From positions 1 to 50,705 of the forward strand of contig JAKAAZ010000001.1 in assembly GCA_021802085.1 (NCBI GenBank): 50,705 nt of DNA, read 5' to 3'. Positions within the stretch are counted from its first letter, which is position 1, and every line of letters begins with the position of its first letter. The position numbers and the translations under genes were made by a program. Below the pieces are notes generated by a model that worked only from the letters and a program-made list of their open reading frames with translations, was not told the DNA's origin and did no database searches. Positions 1 to 7,856 of this stretch are shown here, piece after piece. The stretch comes from Acidobacteriota bacterium (lineage in GTDB: Bacteria; Acidobacteriota; Terriglobia; Terriglobales; Acidobacteriaceae).

Positions 1-42
1 GAAATCCCAGCGGACACCGGTTCGAGTTGCGCCGCCTTCCCT

Positions 43-74
43 CTCTGGATTCTTCGCTGCGCTCAGAATGACAG
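43..74. repeat. Partial copy of dispersed intergenic palindrome (copy A)
   Basis: The stretch reads CTGGATTCTTCGC followed by TGCGCTCAGAATGACAG. It matches the right-hand arm of the larger palindromes at 31709-31834 and 41593-41724. Only one arm is inside the window, so the partner arm is either missing or lies left of position 1. It sits just downstream of the asnS stop codon, in non-coding DNA. Confidence 0.6.
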
Positions 75-147
75 ACTTCCAGCTACGCGGGCGCACGTAT
101 GCCCGACTGCGGACGATGCGACGTTGCCTTCCGGTCTTCGCTGACGA

Positions 148-1500
148 CTACGGATAGATGCGGTTCAAGGTGCGGGCGAAGGGAATCGTCTCGCGAACAT
201 GGTCCAGTCCGCAGATCCAGGCCACGGCGCGCTCGATGCCCATGCCAAACCCCGCGTGGGGCACGGAACCATACCGGCGCAGATCGAGATACCACTGAAA
301 CGGGGCCAACGGCAGGCCGTGATCTTCAATCCGCTGCTTCAGCAGTTCATAAGAAGAGATGCGTTGCGAGCCGCCAATGATCTCGCCATATCCCTCCGGC
401 GCAAGCACGTCCACGCAGAGCGCGAATTTTCCGTTGTCAGGATCGGGGTCCATGTAGAACGCCTTGATGTCCGCCGGATAACGATGAATCATGACGGGGC
501 GATCGAATTGCGAGGAGATGTAGGTTTCATCCGGCGAGCCAAAGTCATTGCCATACTCAAACTTCTGCTCGATCTTGCCGGCTGCGAAGGCTTCTTCCAG
601 CAACTTCGCGGCCTCGTCGTAGCTGACGCGGGGAAACGGAGGCCGGATGGCTTCCAGCTTGGACGTGTCGCGTCCAAGCACCTTCAAGTCCGCGGCGCGA
701 TTGGCCAGCACGCGCAGCACGATGTGGCTGAGAAATTCCTCCGCCAGCACCATGATGTCGTCGAGCCCGGCGTAGGCGACCTCGGGTTCGATCATCCAGA
801 ATTCGGTGAGGTGACGACGTGTTTTCGATTTCTCGGCGCGAAAAGTGGGCCCGAACGAGTAGACCTTGCCCAGCGCCATGGCGGTGCTTTCCATGTACAA
901 CTGGCCGCTTTGCGTTAAGTAGGCTTCGTCGCCAAAATAATTCACGGGAAACAGGGTGCTGGTGCCTTCGCAGGCGGCGGGAGTCAGAATCGGCGGATCG
1001 GTGCGGACAAATCCGTGGGTGTCGAAATACTCCTGCGCCGCGCGCATGATCTCGGCGCGGATTCGCAGGATCGCGGCCTGGCGCGGCGTGCGAATCCAGA
1101 GATGACGATGTTCCATCAGGAAATCGACGCCATGCTCTTTCAGCGAAATTGGGAAAGGACCATCGTCGGCCACGCGATGGATCACTTCCAGGTCTTCGAC
1201 ATCGAGCTCAAAGCCGCCGGGGGCGCGTTTGTCCGCACGGACCTTGCCGCGCACGATGACGCTCGACTCCTGGGTAAGCGTCTTGATGCGGTCAAACATT
1301 TCCGGCGACACGGCGGACTTGGGCACCACGCCCTGCACCGTGCCGGAGCCGTCGCGGAAGATGGGAAACAGTAGCTTGCCGCTTTCGCGCAGATTGTAGA
1401 GCCATCCGCGCAGGATGACGGTTTGACCTTCATGCTGACCGAGGCGGGCAATCGTGGTTACGGGAGGTGCGCTGGGCGTGCTGGAAGTGGTTTCATCCAT
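148..1500 (-). CDS. asnS: Asparaginyl-tRNA synthetase
   Basis: A class IIb aminoacyl-tRNA synthetase that charges tRNA-Asn with asparagine in the cytoplasm. The roughly 450-residue protein has an N-terminal OB-fold anticodon-binding domain (about residues 15-120, with VILRGWLYNLRESGKL) and a C-terminal catalytic core. Motif 2 is seen as FGPTFRAEKSKTRRHLTEFW and motif 3 as GFGMGIERAVAWICGL near the C-terminus. Asparagine rather than aspartate specificity is judged from the overall match to AsnS (PRVSYDEA, GSPDETYIS), not from a tested residue. I chose the ATG at 1500; an in-frame TTG three codons upstream is possible. Neither has a convincing ribosome-binding site. Length is normal for the family. 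Confidence 0.95.
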   Translation of the reverse strand: MDETTSSTPSAPPVTTIARLGQHEGQTVILRGWLYNLRESGKLLFPIFRDGSGTVQGVVPKSAVSPEMFDRIKTLTQESSVIVRGKVRADKRAPGGFELDVEDLEVIHRVADDGPFPISLKEHGVDFLMEHRHLWIRTPRQAAILRIRAEIMRAAQEYFDTHGFVRTDPPILTPAACEGTSTLFPVNYFGDEAYLTQSGQLYMESTAMALGKVYSFGPTFRAEKSKTRRHLTEFWMIEPEVAYAGLDDIMVLAEEFLSHIVLRVLANRAADLKVLGRDTSKLEAIRPPFPRVSYDEAAKLLEEAFAAGKIEQKFEYGNDFGSPDETYISSQFDRPVMIHRYPADIKAFYMDPDPDNGKFALCVDVLAPEGYGEIIGGSQRISSYELLKQRIEDHGLPLAPFQWYLDLRRYGSVPHAGFGMGIERAVAWICGLDHVRETIPFARTLNRIYP

Positions 1501-1545
1501 ACCAATCAAATCTACATCGGCGGGGAGATGCTGGAAGACGATTGC

Positions 1546-2412
1546 TTATTCCCGCCCTGCACTCCCGCCTGCCGAACCCGATGTATCCAGAAACTCCCAA
1601 GTACGCTGGAATCGGTCGGACAGGGTTCCTTCAGGATTTTCGAGCGTGGGATGAATCTCCAATACGGTGGCGGGCGGCTTCGCCAGCACGCCGAGGGCCT
1701 GCATCGTTTCCGGCCATGCGATGGCGCCATCCCCTGGCCATAGATGCGCGTCCTTATCGCCGAGGTTATCGTGAACATGGACCGACCGAATGCGCGGACC
1801 CATGGTATCGATGGCGGGAAGAATGCCGTCGCCCAGATGCGCATGGCCGACGTCGAGGCAGATGCCGATGTCGTCAAAATGTCCGACGGAAAGAATCTCC
1901 ATCAGGTTCTGCGGCTCGGCGACTTCATTCTTCTCTAGATTTTCCAGCAGAATTTGCACTCCCAGCGGACGCGCAAAGGCGCGCAGATGTTCGACCGCCG
2001 TCATGGCGTGCTCCAGGGTGCGCGGACTCCATGTGTCGCCGCGTTCGCCCAGATGCAGAATGAGATGCGAAAAAGGGACCTGCTCGGCCGCTTCCAGAGC
2101 GCGTTTCACCTCGTCCATGGAGTCGATGCGCCGGGATTTTTCCACATGCACCACGTTGATGGAGGGCGCGGAACTGCGCTCACTGTCCGATTCGCTCTCC
2201 GCCCGCAGCGGGGCGTGCAGCGCCCATGCCGGGGTGGGATTGGCGCGAAACCATTCGCCGATTTCCTTCACCTGCGCACGGTTGGTGTAGTCGAAATGCC
2301 GCCGATTGCCGAAGATTTCGATGGCTTCGGCCCCGGTCTTGGTTAAAGTATCCAAATGCCCGGCGTGCAGGCGGTGCTTCAAAAAAATGTGCGTGGAAAT
2401 CGCTCTCAACAT
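1546..2412 (-). CDS. Sugar phosphate isomerase/epimerase-like TIM-barrel protein
   Basis: About 288 residues of the AP-endonuclease-2/xylose-isomerase-like TIM-barrel superfamily. The family's metal-site glutamates, histidines and aspartates appear in ILLENLEKNE, ICLDVGHAHLGDG and SVHVHDNLGDKDAHLWPGDG, which matches known metal-dependent sugar isomerases and epimerases. The substrate cannot be read from the sequence. The ATG at 2412 (MLRAISTHIFLKH) is preferred to a TTG two codons upstream. It lies about 45 bp upstream of asnS on the same strand, so co-transcription is possible, and it is divergent from the restriction enzyme gene at 2520. Confidence 0.8.
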   Translation of the reverse strand: MLRAISTHIFLKHRLHAGHLDTLTKTGAEAIEIFGNRRHFDYTNRAQVKEIGEWFRANPTPAWALHAPLRAESESDSERSSAPSINVVHVEKSRRIDSMDEVKRALEAAEQVPFSHLILHLGERGDTWSPRTLEHAMTAVEHLRAFARPLGVQILLENLEKNEVAEPQNLMEILSVGHFDDIGICLDVGHAHLGDGILPAIDTMGPRIRSVHVHDNLGDKDAHLWPGDGAIAWPETMQALGVLAKPPATVLEIHPTLENPEGTLSDRFQRTWEFLDTSGSAGGSAGRE

Positions 2413-2462
2413 GAACAAATCAACCTATTTCTAAGTTACCCTATTCCGGCGCGTTCGCGGTT

Positions 2463-2512
2463 GGAAGGGTACCGCCGACGCCATCGGCTATCCCTTCCGG
2501 TATGACTATAAT
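2463..2512 (+). promoter_or_regulatory. Hairpin plus -10-like box at the restriction gene promoter
   Basis: A nested inverted repeat has outer arms GGAAGGG (2463-2469) and CCCTTCC (2492-2498) and inner arms GCCGA (2474-2478) and TCGGC (2484-2488). It is followed by a perfect TATAAT at 2507-2512. The methyltransferase ATG begins only 7 bp after the TATAAT, which implies a leaderless or nearly leaderless transcript. The hairpin covers the region where a -35 element would lie, so it could be an operator. Function is inferred. Confidence 0.45.
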
Positions 2513-2519
2513 TTGCTGA

Positions 2520-5363
2520 ATGCCCAAACTTTCCTGGAATGAAATCCGGCAGCGTGCTCATGTTTTCTCCGCCGAATGGCGGGATGCAAGCAGTGAACGC
2601 GCGGACAAGCAGACATTCTGGAACCAGTTTTTCGACGTTTTCGGCATGAATCGCCGCGCACTCGCCAGTTTCGAGGAGCGGGTCAAACGCGAGACTGGCA
2701 GGTACGGCTTCATCGACCTGTTCTGGAAGAACATGCTGCTGGTCGAGCACAAGAGCCGTGGAGAAAGCCTCGACAAAGCCGACTCACAGGCGTTCGCATA
2801 CATTCAGGACTTGATTAACGATGGACGCCAGGATGAGGTACCCCGTTATGTAATCGTCTCCGACTTTCAGCGGATCGCGCTGCACGACCTTGAGCCAGAC
2901 GAGCAACTGGATTTGCCTCTGTTTGCAGGGCGCCGTGTCGAAACGATTGATTTTCCGTTGTCGGAATTGCACCGGTACATCCACGCCTTCGCCTTTATTC
3001 CCGGCTACAAGCAGCATCATTTTGCCGACCCCGACCCCATCAACATCAAGGCTGTTAGTATCCTGGGAAATCTGCATCGCGCATTGGAGGGTGGAGGATA
3101 TCGAGGACATTATCTAGAAAGATTCTTGGTTCGTGTGCTGTTTTGTCTGTTCGCGCAGTGGACAGGGATCTTCGAGCAGGACGAATTCCGCCTCTACATT
3201 GAAAACCGAACTGCGGCGGATGGTTCCGACCTTGGACGCGCTCTCGAAGAACTGTTCCGCGTACTGGACACGCCAAAAGAAGACAGGCAGACGTATTTAG
3301 ACGAGACACTGGCGAACTTCCCGTATGTCAACGGCGAGTTGTTCCGCGAGCGTCTGGATTTCGCAGCGTTCAACAAGCCGATGCGCGAGGCGCTGCTGCG
3401 TGCCACGGAATTCGACTGGTCGCAGATTTCCCCAGCCATCTTTGGCGCGCTGTTTCAGTCCATTATGGTTGGCGAAGAGTTGTCCAGAGAACGGCGTCAG
3501 ATTGGCGCGCACTATACCAGCGAACGCGACATTCTGAAGGTCATCCGCCCGCTCTTTCTGGACAAATTGAGGTCCGAATTTGAAGTCATTCGGAACGACA
3601 GCTCCACGCGTCAGCGGTCGCGACTCGATGACTTTCTGGAGCGTCTCACGCGACTCAAATTTCTCGATCCAGCCTGCGGATGCGGTAATTTTCTGGTCAT
3701 CGCATTTCGTGAACTGCGTCTGCTCGAACTCGACGCATTGAAGCTGCGCCACGGCACTCAGACTTCATTCACGCTGGACGAAGTGAACCGTCTTTCGCGC
3801 GTGGATGTGGACCAGTTTTATGGCATCGAAATTTCCGAGTGGCCCGCCCGCATCGCTGAGGTCGCGATCTGGCTGATGGACCACCAGATGAACATCAAGG
3901 TCTCCGAGGCATTCGGCCAACTTTATCAGCGCCTGCCATTGAAGAAGTCTCCACATATCACGGTTGACAATGCGCTGAGGCTCGATTGGCAGAGCGTTCT
4001 GCCATCCAGCGAATGCAGCTATGTTTTAGGCAATCCGCCGTTTGTCGGACATCACTATCAGAGTGCGGAACAAAAGAAGGATCAAAAAGCAGTCTTAAAA
4101 AATATCTCAGCAGCAGGTGTCCTTGACTATGTCTGCAATTGGTATATCCGGAGCGCCGAATACATTATCGGAACAGAAGTCGTGGCAGCATTTGTTTCGA
4201 CGAATTCCATTACACAAGGCGAACAGGCCGGCATCTTGTGGTCGGAGATCTTTTCCCGCTACCACCTCAAAATTTCATTTGCATATCGTACCTTCGCTTG
4301 GCAAAGCGAAGCGCGGGGGAAAGCCCACGTACATGTAGTCGTAATTGGAATAAGTTCCGTCGCCCCAGAAATGAAGCTCCTGTTTGAACAGGACCCATCA
4401 TCTAAAAATTCCTCAGCGATGCAGGTGAGGAACATCGGGCCTTATCTTGTCGAAGGGCCAGACTTGGCCATCTTGAACCGGCCCAAGCCACTGTGCGATG
4501 TGCCAGCCATGACCTGGGGCAACAAACCGACGGATGGCGGAGGGTTAATTCTCTCTTCTGAGGAACGCTATGCCTTATTGCAGAGCGAGCCCACAATTGG
4601 GAAGTACATCCGGAGATACATGAGCGGGGGCGACTTCTTAAATGATGAAATTCGTTACTGTCTTTGGCTCAAGGATGCCAAACCGGAAGAGCTGAGACGA
4701 TCGCCAGCGGTCATATCCCGACTGGAGCGGGTTCGCAGCTTTCGATTGAGCAGTGACGCGCAGTCGACAAGGAAATACGCGGACTATCCGTCTCTATTTC
4801 GGCAGACCGCGCAGCCCGACACAGATTACCTAGCTATTCCGGAGGTCTCATCGGAACGAAGGGCCTACATTCCAATGGCATATATTTCAAGGGATGTTAT
4901 TTGCAGTAATACGGTGCAATTCGTCCGCGATGCCACGCAGTACCACTTTGGCGTGCTGTCCTCACGGATGCACATGGCCTGGGTGAAACAAGTCGCAGGG
5001 AGACTGGAGTCTCGCTATCGGTATTCCAATACCTTGGTCTACAACAATTTCCCCTGGCCAGAAAACCCCACCGGGAAGCAGCGAGCGGCAGTCGAACGCG
5101 CGGCAGAAGCAGTTCTGGAGGCACGAACGAAATTCCCAGACAGCACACTCGCCGATCTCTATGACCCTCGCACCATGCCCCCGGAGTTGCTGCGCGCCCA
5201 CACAGAATTGGACCGCGCCGTGGACCGCTGCTATCGCGCGGAACCTTTTACCAGCGACCGCCAGCGCGTGGAATATCTGTTTTCACTCTACGAAAAGCTG
5301 ACGGCACCACTACTGCCCGTTCCAGCACGACGCAAACGCGCGGCCTGGAGAACGCAAGCATAA
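2520..5363 (+). CDS. MmeI-like type IIL restriction-modification enzyme (fused nuclease-methyltransferase)
   Basis: A 947-residue single-chain restriction-modification protein of the MmeI/type IIL (IIG) kind. The N-terminal nuclease domain has D66-X9-E76-H-K78 (within FIDLFWKNMLLVEHKSRG), the spacing of the PD-(D/E)XK site of MmeI. A helical spacer follows. The gamma-class adenine methyltransferase core has motif I FLDPACGCGNFL near residue 380 and motif IV GNPPF near residue 505. The region from about residue 600 to 850 should be the target-recognition domain, and the C-terminal helices (LADLYDPRTMPPELLRAH) are typical of the family. In such enzymes one recognition domain serves both cleavage and protective methylation, so no separate partner is needed and none is present. 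The stop overlaps the start of an ispE remnant (ATAATG). Recognition sequence is unknown. Confidence 0.88.
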   Translation: MPKLSWNEIRQRAHVFSAEWRDASSERADKQTFWNQFFDVFGMNRRALASFEERVKRETGRYGFIDLFWKNMLLVEHKSRGESLDKADSQAFAYIQDLINDGRQDEVPRYVIVSDFQRIALHDLEPDEQLDLPLFAGRRVETIDFPLSELHRYIHAFAFIPGYKQHHFADPDPINIKAVSILGNLHRALEGGGYRGHYLERFLVRVLFCLFAQWTGIFEQDEFRLYIENRTAADGSDLGRALEELFRVLDTPKEDRQTYLDETLANFPYVNGELFRERLDFAAFNKPMREALLRATEFDWSQISPAIFGALFQSIMVGEELSRERRQIGAHYTSERDILKVIRPLFLDKLRSEFEVIRNDSSTRQRSRLDDFLERLTRLKFLDPACGCGNFLVIAFRELRLLELDALKLRHGTQTSFTLDEVNRLSRVDVDQFYGIEISEWPARIAEVAIWLMDHQMNIKVSEAFGQLYQRLPLKKSPHITVDNALRLDWQSVLPSSECSYVLGNPPFVGHHYQSAEQKKDQKAVLKNISAAGVLDYVCNWYIRSAEYIIGTEVVAAFVSTNSITQGEQAGILWSEIFSRYHLKISFAYRTFAWQSEARGKAHVHVVVIGISSVAPEMKLLFEQDPSSKNSSAMQVRNIGPYLVEGPDLAILNRPKPLCDVPAMTWGNKPTDGGGLILSSEERYALLQSEPTIGKYIRRYMSGGDFLNDEIRYCLWLKDAKPEELRRSPAVISRLERVRSFRLSSDAQSTRKYADYPSLFRQTAQPDTDYLAIPEVSSERRAYIPMAYISRDVICSNTVQFVRDATQYHFGVLSSRMHMAWVKQVAGRLESRYRYSNTLVYNNFPWPENPTGKQRAAVERAAEAVLEARTKFPDSTLADLYDPRTMPPELLRAHTELDRAVDRCYRAEPFTSDRQRVEYLFSLYEKLTAPLLPVPARRKRAAWRTQA

Positions 5364-5500
5364 TGACCACACGGGTTCGATCGCGCGCGAAGATCAATCT
5401 TGGACTCGCCATTGGCCCGCTGCGGACGGATGGCTACCATGGGCTGGCGACGATCTACCAGACGCTGGCGATTCATGATTTTGTGGAGGTGACCGCCGGA
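5363..5500 (+). pseudogene. ispE: N-terminal remnant of 4-diphosphocytidyl-2-C-methyl-D-erythritol kinase
   Basis: The first about 46 codons match the N-terminus of IspE, the GHMP kinase of the MEP isoprenoid pathway (AKINLGLAIGPLRTDGYHGL, then TIYQTLAIHDFVEVTAG). After roughly position 5500 the similarity stops and the DNA turns AT-richer; the frame runs unrelated to a stop at 5686. The other roughly 250 residues, including the glycine-rich ATP loop, are absent here and do not reappear beyond the toxin-antitoxin pair before recA. Its ATG overlaps the stop of the restriction enzyme gene. It cannot encode an active kinase. The genome should therefore carry a complete ispE elsewhere. Confidence 0.75.
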
Positions 5501-5628
5501 ATCAAAATTTACCGAAGCGGTAATCGAATTTCCTGGCAATGCGATAGATTGTCTGTCTGGCATACTCCTCATGTTAGAAAGAGAGAAACTTCTGACACAT
5601 CTTTCGATCTTATATTTACCCCCTTGTA
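5501..5628. other. AT-rich orphan segment at a breakpoint
   Basis: The segment between the ispE remnant and vapC is visibly richer in A and T than its neighbours. In one plus-strand frame it reads KFTEAVIEFPGNAIDCLSG, then ILLMLEREKLL, with protein-like character but no start codon and no recognised family. It may be the scar of an inserted or deleted gene. Nothing firmer can be said. Confidence 0.3.
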
Positions 5629-6036
5629 CTACTTCTTCGGCAAGAACAGTATTTCCGCTCGATGGGCCGCTGGTTTCAAATCATAATCAGCGGTCACGAA
5701 GGTGCAGGGCACGTTTAGGGCGAGTTCGATTCCGAATGCGTCCGCGTACGGGATTTTCAAGTCAGCTTTGAGGATGGCGGCGCGAATCGCGCGATCTGGC
5801 GTAGCAGAAATGAATTCCAAGCCTATATAGGAAAACCTGTCCATCACCTGCTGCTGGACTTCCAGCCCCTTCTTTCTGTACAAATTGCCGGCAACCTCAC
5901 CCCAGTGCAGCGCACAGACCAGAACACGATGCTTGCCCGACACCAGCCCTTGCAGGATGACCCGGACTTGTTCCGCCCCAGCTTCTTTATCGATAAACCG
6001 CAACAGCGCACTGGCATCGAGCGCGTAGGTCACCAT
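5629..6036 (-). CDS. vapC: PIN-domain ribonuclease toxin (VapC family)
   Basis: A 135-residue PIN-domain protein. The acidic metal-binding quartet is visible as D7 (YALDASALLRF), E47 (HWGEVAGNLY), D99 (IPYADAFGIELA) and D117 (VTADYDL), as in VapC toxins that cleave RNA with divalent metal. The start ATG overlaps the stop of the upstream antitoxin gene by 7 bp (ATGGTGA), the translational coupling common in toxin-antitoxin pairs. With its partner it forms a complete module in the breakpoint region between ispE remnant and recA. The RNA target is unknown. Confidence 0.88.
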   Translation of the reverse strand: MVTYALDASALLRFIDKEAGAEQVRVILQGLVSGKHRVLVCALHWGEVAGNLYRKKGLEVQQQVMDRFSYIGLEFISATPDRAIRAAILKADLKIPYADAFGIELALNVPCTFVTADYDLKPAAHRAEILFLPKK

Positions 6037-6284
6037 TTGGAACGTTTGTCCTCTTTACGGCGGTCCTCCAGCAGCATCTCTGTCATCGATGGGCCGCCCG
6101 CTGTAATCCCGCAAAGCTCGTCGATAAAATGTTTGTCCACGGGGCGCAGGATGATCCGATTACCCTCCCGTAGGACGGCGAAGCGGGTTCCAGGCTTGAT
6201 ATGCAGCGCTTCGCGGATTTCCGCTGGAATGACCAACTGACCCTTGGTGCTGATTGTGGTTGTGTGCGACGCCATGTAAGACAT
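6030..6284 (-). CDS. AbrB/MazE-type antitoxin
   Basis: An 84-residue protein with a SpoVT/AbrB swapped-hairpin DNA-binding domain in the N-terminal half (TTISTKGQLVIPAEIREALH, then IKPGTRFAVLREGNRIILRP). The charged C-terminal tail (MLLEDRRKEDKRSKW) should wrap and neutralise the adjacent VapC toxin. It is the first gene of the pair and probably represses its own promoter. Start at 6284 (ATGTCTTACATGGCG); the second ATG at 6275 is an alternative. The upstream region has a TATGAT box immediately before the start, suggesting a very short leader. Confidence 0.85.
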   Translation of the reverse strand: MSYMASHTTTISTKGQLVIPAEIREALHIKPGTRFAVLREGNRIILRPVDKHFIDELCGITAGGPSMTEMLLEDRRKEDKRSKW

Positions 6285-6488
6285 TCTATCATAGGTAGGA
6301 TTTAGGAATAAAGTAAGATAGCTGATTCCGCTAAAAAGAACAAATCGACGGGAAGTTCCATTCGTTATTTATTCGCCTTCCCGAATTGGTGCTAAAATCC
6401 CGCCAGTAACCAAAGTGGACTTCGATACTGAGCATCCGTCGCAGCGTGGCGCGGCAGTTCAATTCCAACTCATCCCCGGAGATTCGAA

Positions 6489-7574
6489 ATGGCAGACGAC
6501 AAAGAACGCACACGTGCGATCGATCTGGCACTGGCGCAGATTGAAAAGCAGTTCGGCAAGGGTTCCATCATGCGCCTCGGCAGCAAAGAGGCGATTGTTC
6601 CGATTTCTGTCATTTCTACGGGGTCGATCTCGTTCGATGCGGCGCTGGGTGTGGGCGGAGTTCCTCGTGGACGCGTGATTGAAATCTTCGGACCGGAATC
6701 TTCCGGAAAAACTACGATTACGTTGCAGATTATCGCCGAAGCGCAGAAGGCCGGCGGCATGGCTGCGTTTGTGGATGCCGAGCACGCGCTCGATCCGCAG
6801 TATGCGAAGAAGCTGGGCGTCGATGTGGACAATCTGCTGATCTCGCAGCCTGACTACGGCGAGCAGGCGCTGGAGATTACCGAAGCGCTGGTGCGCTCGG
6901 GCGCGATCGATGTGCTGGTGGTCGACTCTGTCGCGGCGCTGGTGCCCAAGGCGGAACTCGACGGCGAGATGGGCGATTCCCACATGGGATTGCAGGCGCG
7001 ACTCATGTCGCAGGCGCTTCGCAAGCTGACCGGGACGGTGTCGAAGTCGCGCACGTCGCTGATCTTCATCAACCAGATTCGCGAAAAGATCGGCGTGATG
7101 TTCGGCAATCCAGAGACAACGACCGGCGGTCGCGCGCTGAAGTTTTATTCTTCGGTACGCATCGATATTCGCCGTATCGCCGCCGTCAAAGAGGGCGATG
7201 TTGTCGTCGGGTCAAGGACCAAGGTCAAGATCGTCAAGAACAAAGTGGCGGCGCCGTTTCGCGAGGCGGAGTTCGACATTTTGTACGGCGAAGGCATTTC
7301 GCGCGAGGGCGATGTGTTGGACCAGGCGGTACTGCAAAACATCGTCGAGAAGTCTGGCGCATGGTACAGCTTCTCTGGGGAACGGATCGGCCAGGGCAGA
7401 GAAAATGTCCGGCAATATTTCAAAGACAACAAGGACACGTTCGCGCGGGTGGAGTCGACGCTGCGCCAGAAAATGGGCATCGGCGGGAAGAGCGATTTGC
7501 CCGAGGTACCGCCCATTCCGCTGAACGGAGCCGTTGCCGCGCAGGAAGTGGTGAAGGCGGCGGGGAAAAAATAG
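6489..7574 (+). CDS. recA: Recombinase A
   Basis: A 361-residue RecA, the ATP-dependent strand-exchange protein of homologous recombination and co-protease of the SOS response. Walker A is GPESSGKTT near residue 69; the Walker B region is IDVLVVDSVAALVPKAELDG; the L2-loop region includes FINQIREKIGVMFGNPETTT. Length is standard, with an alanine/lysine-rich tail. It is a single-gene unit closed by a strong terminator at 7605-7640. I did not find a confident LexA box in the 204 bp upstream. Confidence 0.98.
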   Translation: MADDKERTRAIDLALAQIEKQFGKGSIMRLGSKEAIVPISVISTGSISFDAALGVGGVPRGRVIEIFGPESSGKTTITLQIIAEAQKAGGMAAFVDAEHALDPQYAKKLGVDVDNLLISQPDYGEQALEITEALVRSGAIDVLVVDSVAALVPKAELDGEMGDSHMGLQARLMSQALRKLTGTVSKSRTSLIFINQIREKIGVMFGNPETTTGGRALKFYSSVRIDIRRIAAVKEGDVVVGSRTKVKIVKNKVAAPFREAEFDILYGEGISREGDVLDQAVLQNIVEKSGAWYSFSGERIGQGRENVRQYFKDNKDTFARVESTLRQKMGIGGKSDLPEVPPIPLNGAVAAQEVVKAAGKK

Positions 7575-7604
7575 CAGCTCTTTTCAATTCGTATGCAGAT
7601 TCGC

Positions 7605-7645
7605 GGGCGGCCAGTTCAAAAAAAACTGGCCGCCCTTTGCTTTTG
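7605..7645 (+). terminator. Rho-independent terminator of recA
   Basis: A perfect 12-bp stem, GGGCGGCCAGTT (7605-7616) and AACTGGCCGCCC (7624-7635), encloses a CAAAAAA loop and is followed by TTTGCTTTT. It starts about 30 bp after the recA stop codon. Confidence 0.9.
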
Positions 7646-7683
7646 GTAGCGTCCGTCTTCTCTTTACCGGCCCCGGATTCATC

Positions 7684-7721
7684 CTGTCCATTTCTGGACA
7701 GCGATTTCTGAAAATGGACAG
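7684..7721. promoter_or_regulatory. Palindromic TGGACAG cluster upstream of the orphan permease
   Basis: Perfect 10-bp arms CTGTCCATTT (7684-7693) and AAATGGACAG (7712-7721) flank an additional CTGGACAG at 7694-7701, giving three copies of the TGGACA core in 38 bp. There is no T-run, so it is not an obvious terminator. It lies about 140 bp before the permease start and could be an operator or a small structured RNA element. Confidence 0.4.
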
Positions 7722-7856
7722 TTTGCGTGCATCCGGCGCGCTCGCGTTAGCAGCTATCTTCACTCTATCCAATGGCTTAGCAGAAAGGCTGGTATTGGAC
7801 TTCAGAATGCAGATGGAATGGGCGTACCCTAGGCTGAAACTGGAGTCGCCCCTAAC

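Noticed and set aside
6285..6488. LexA/SOS box upstream of recA
   Set aside because: GAAC and GTTC strings occur but not with a spacing that matches a known LexA site, so I do not claim one.
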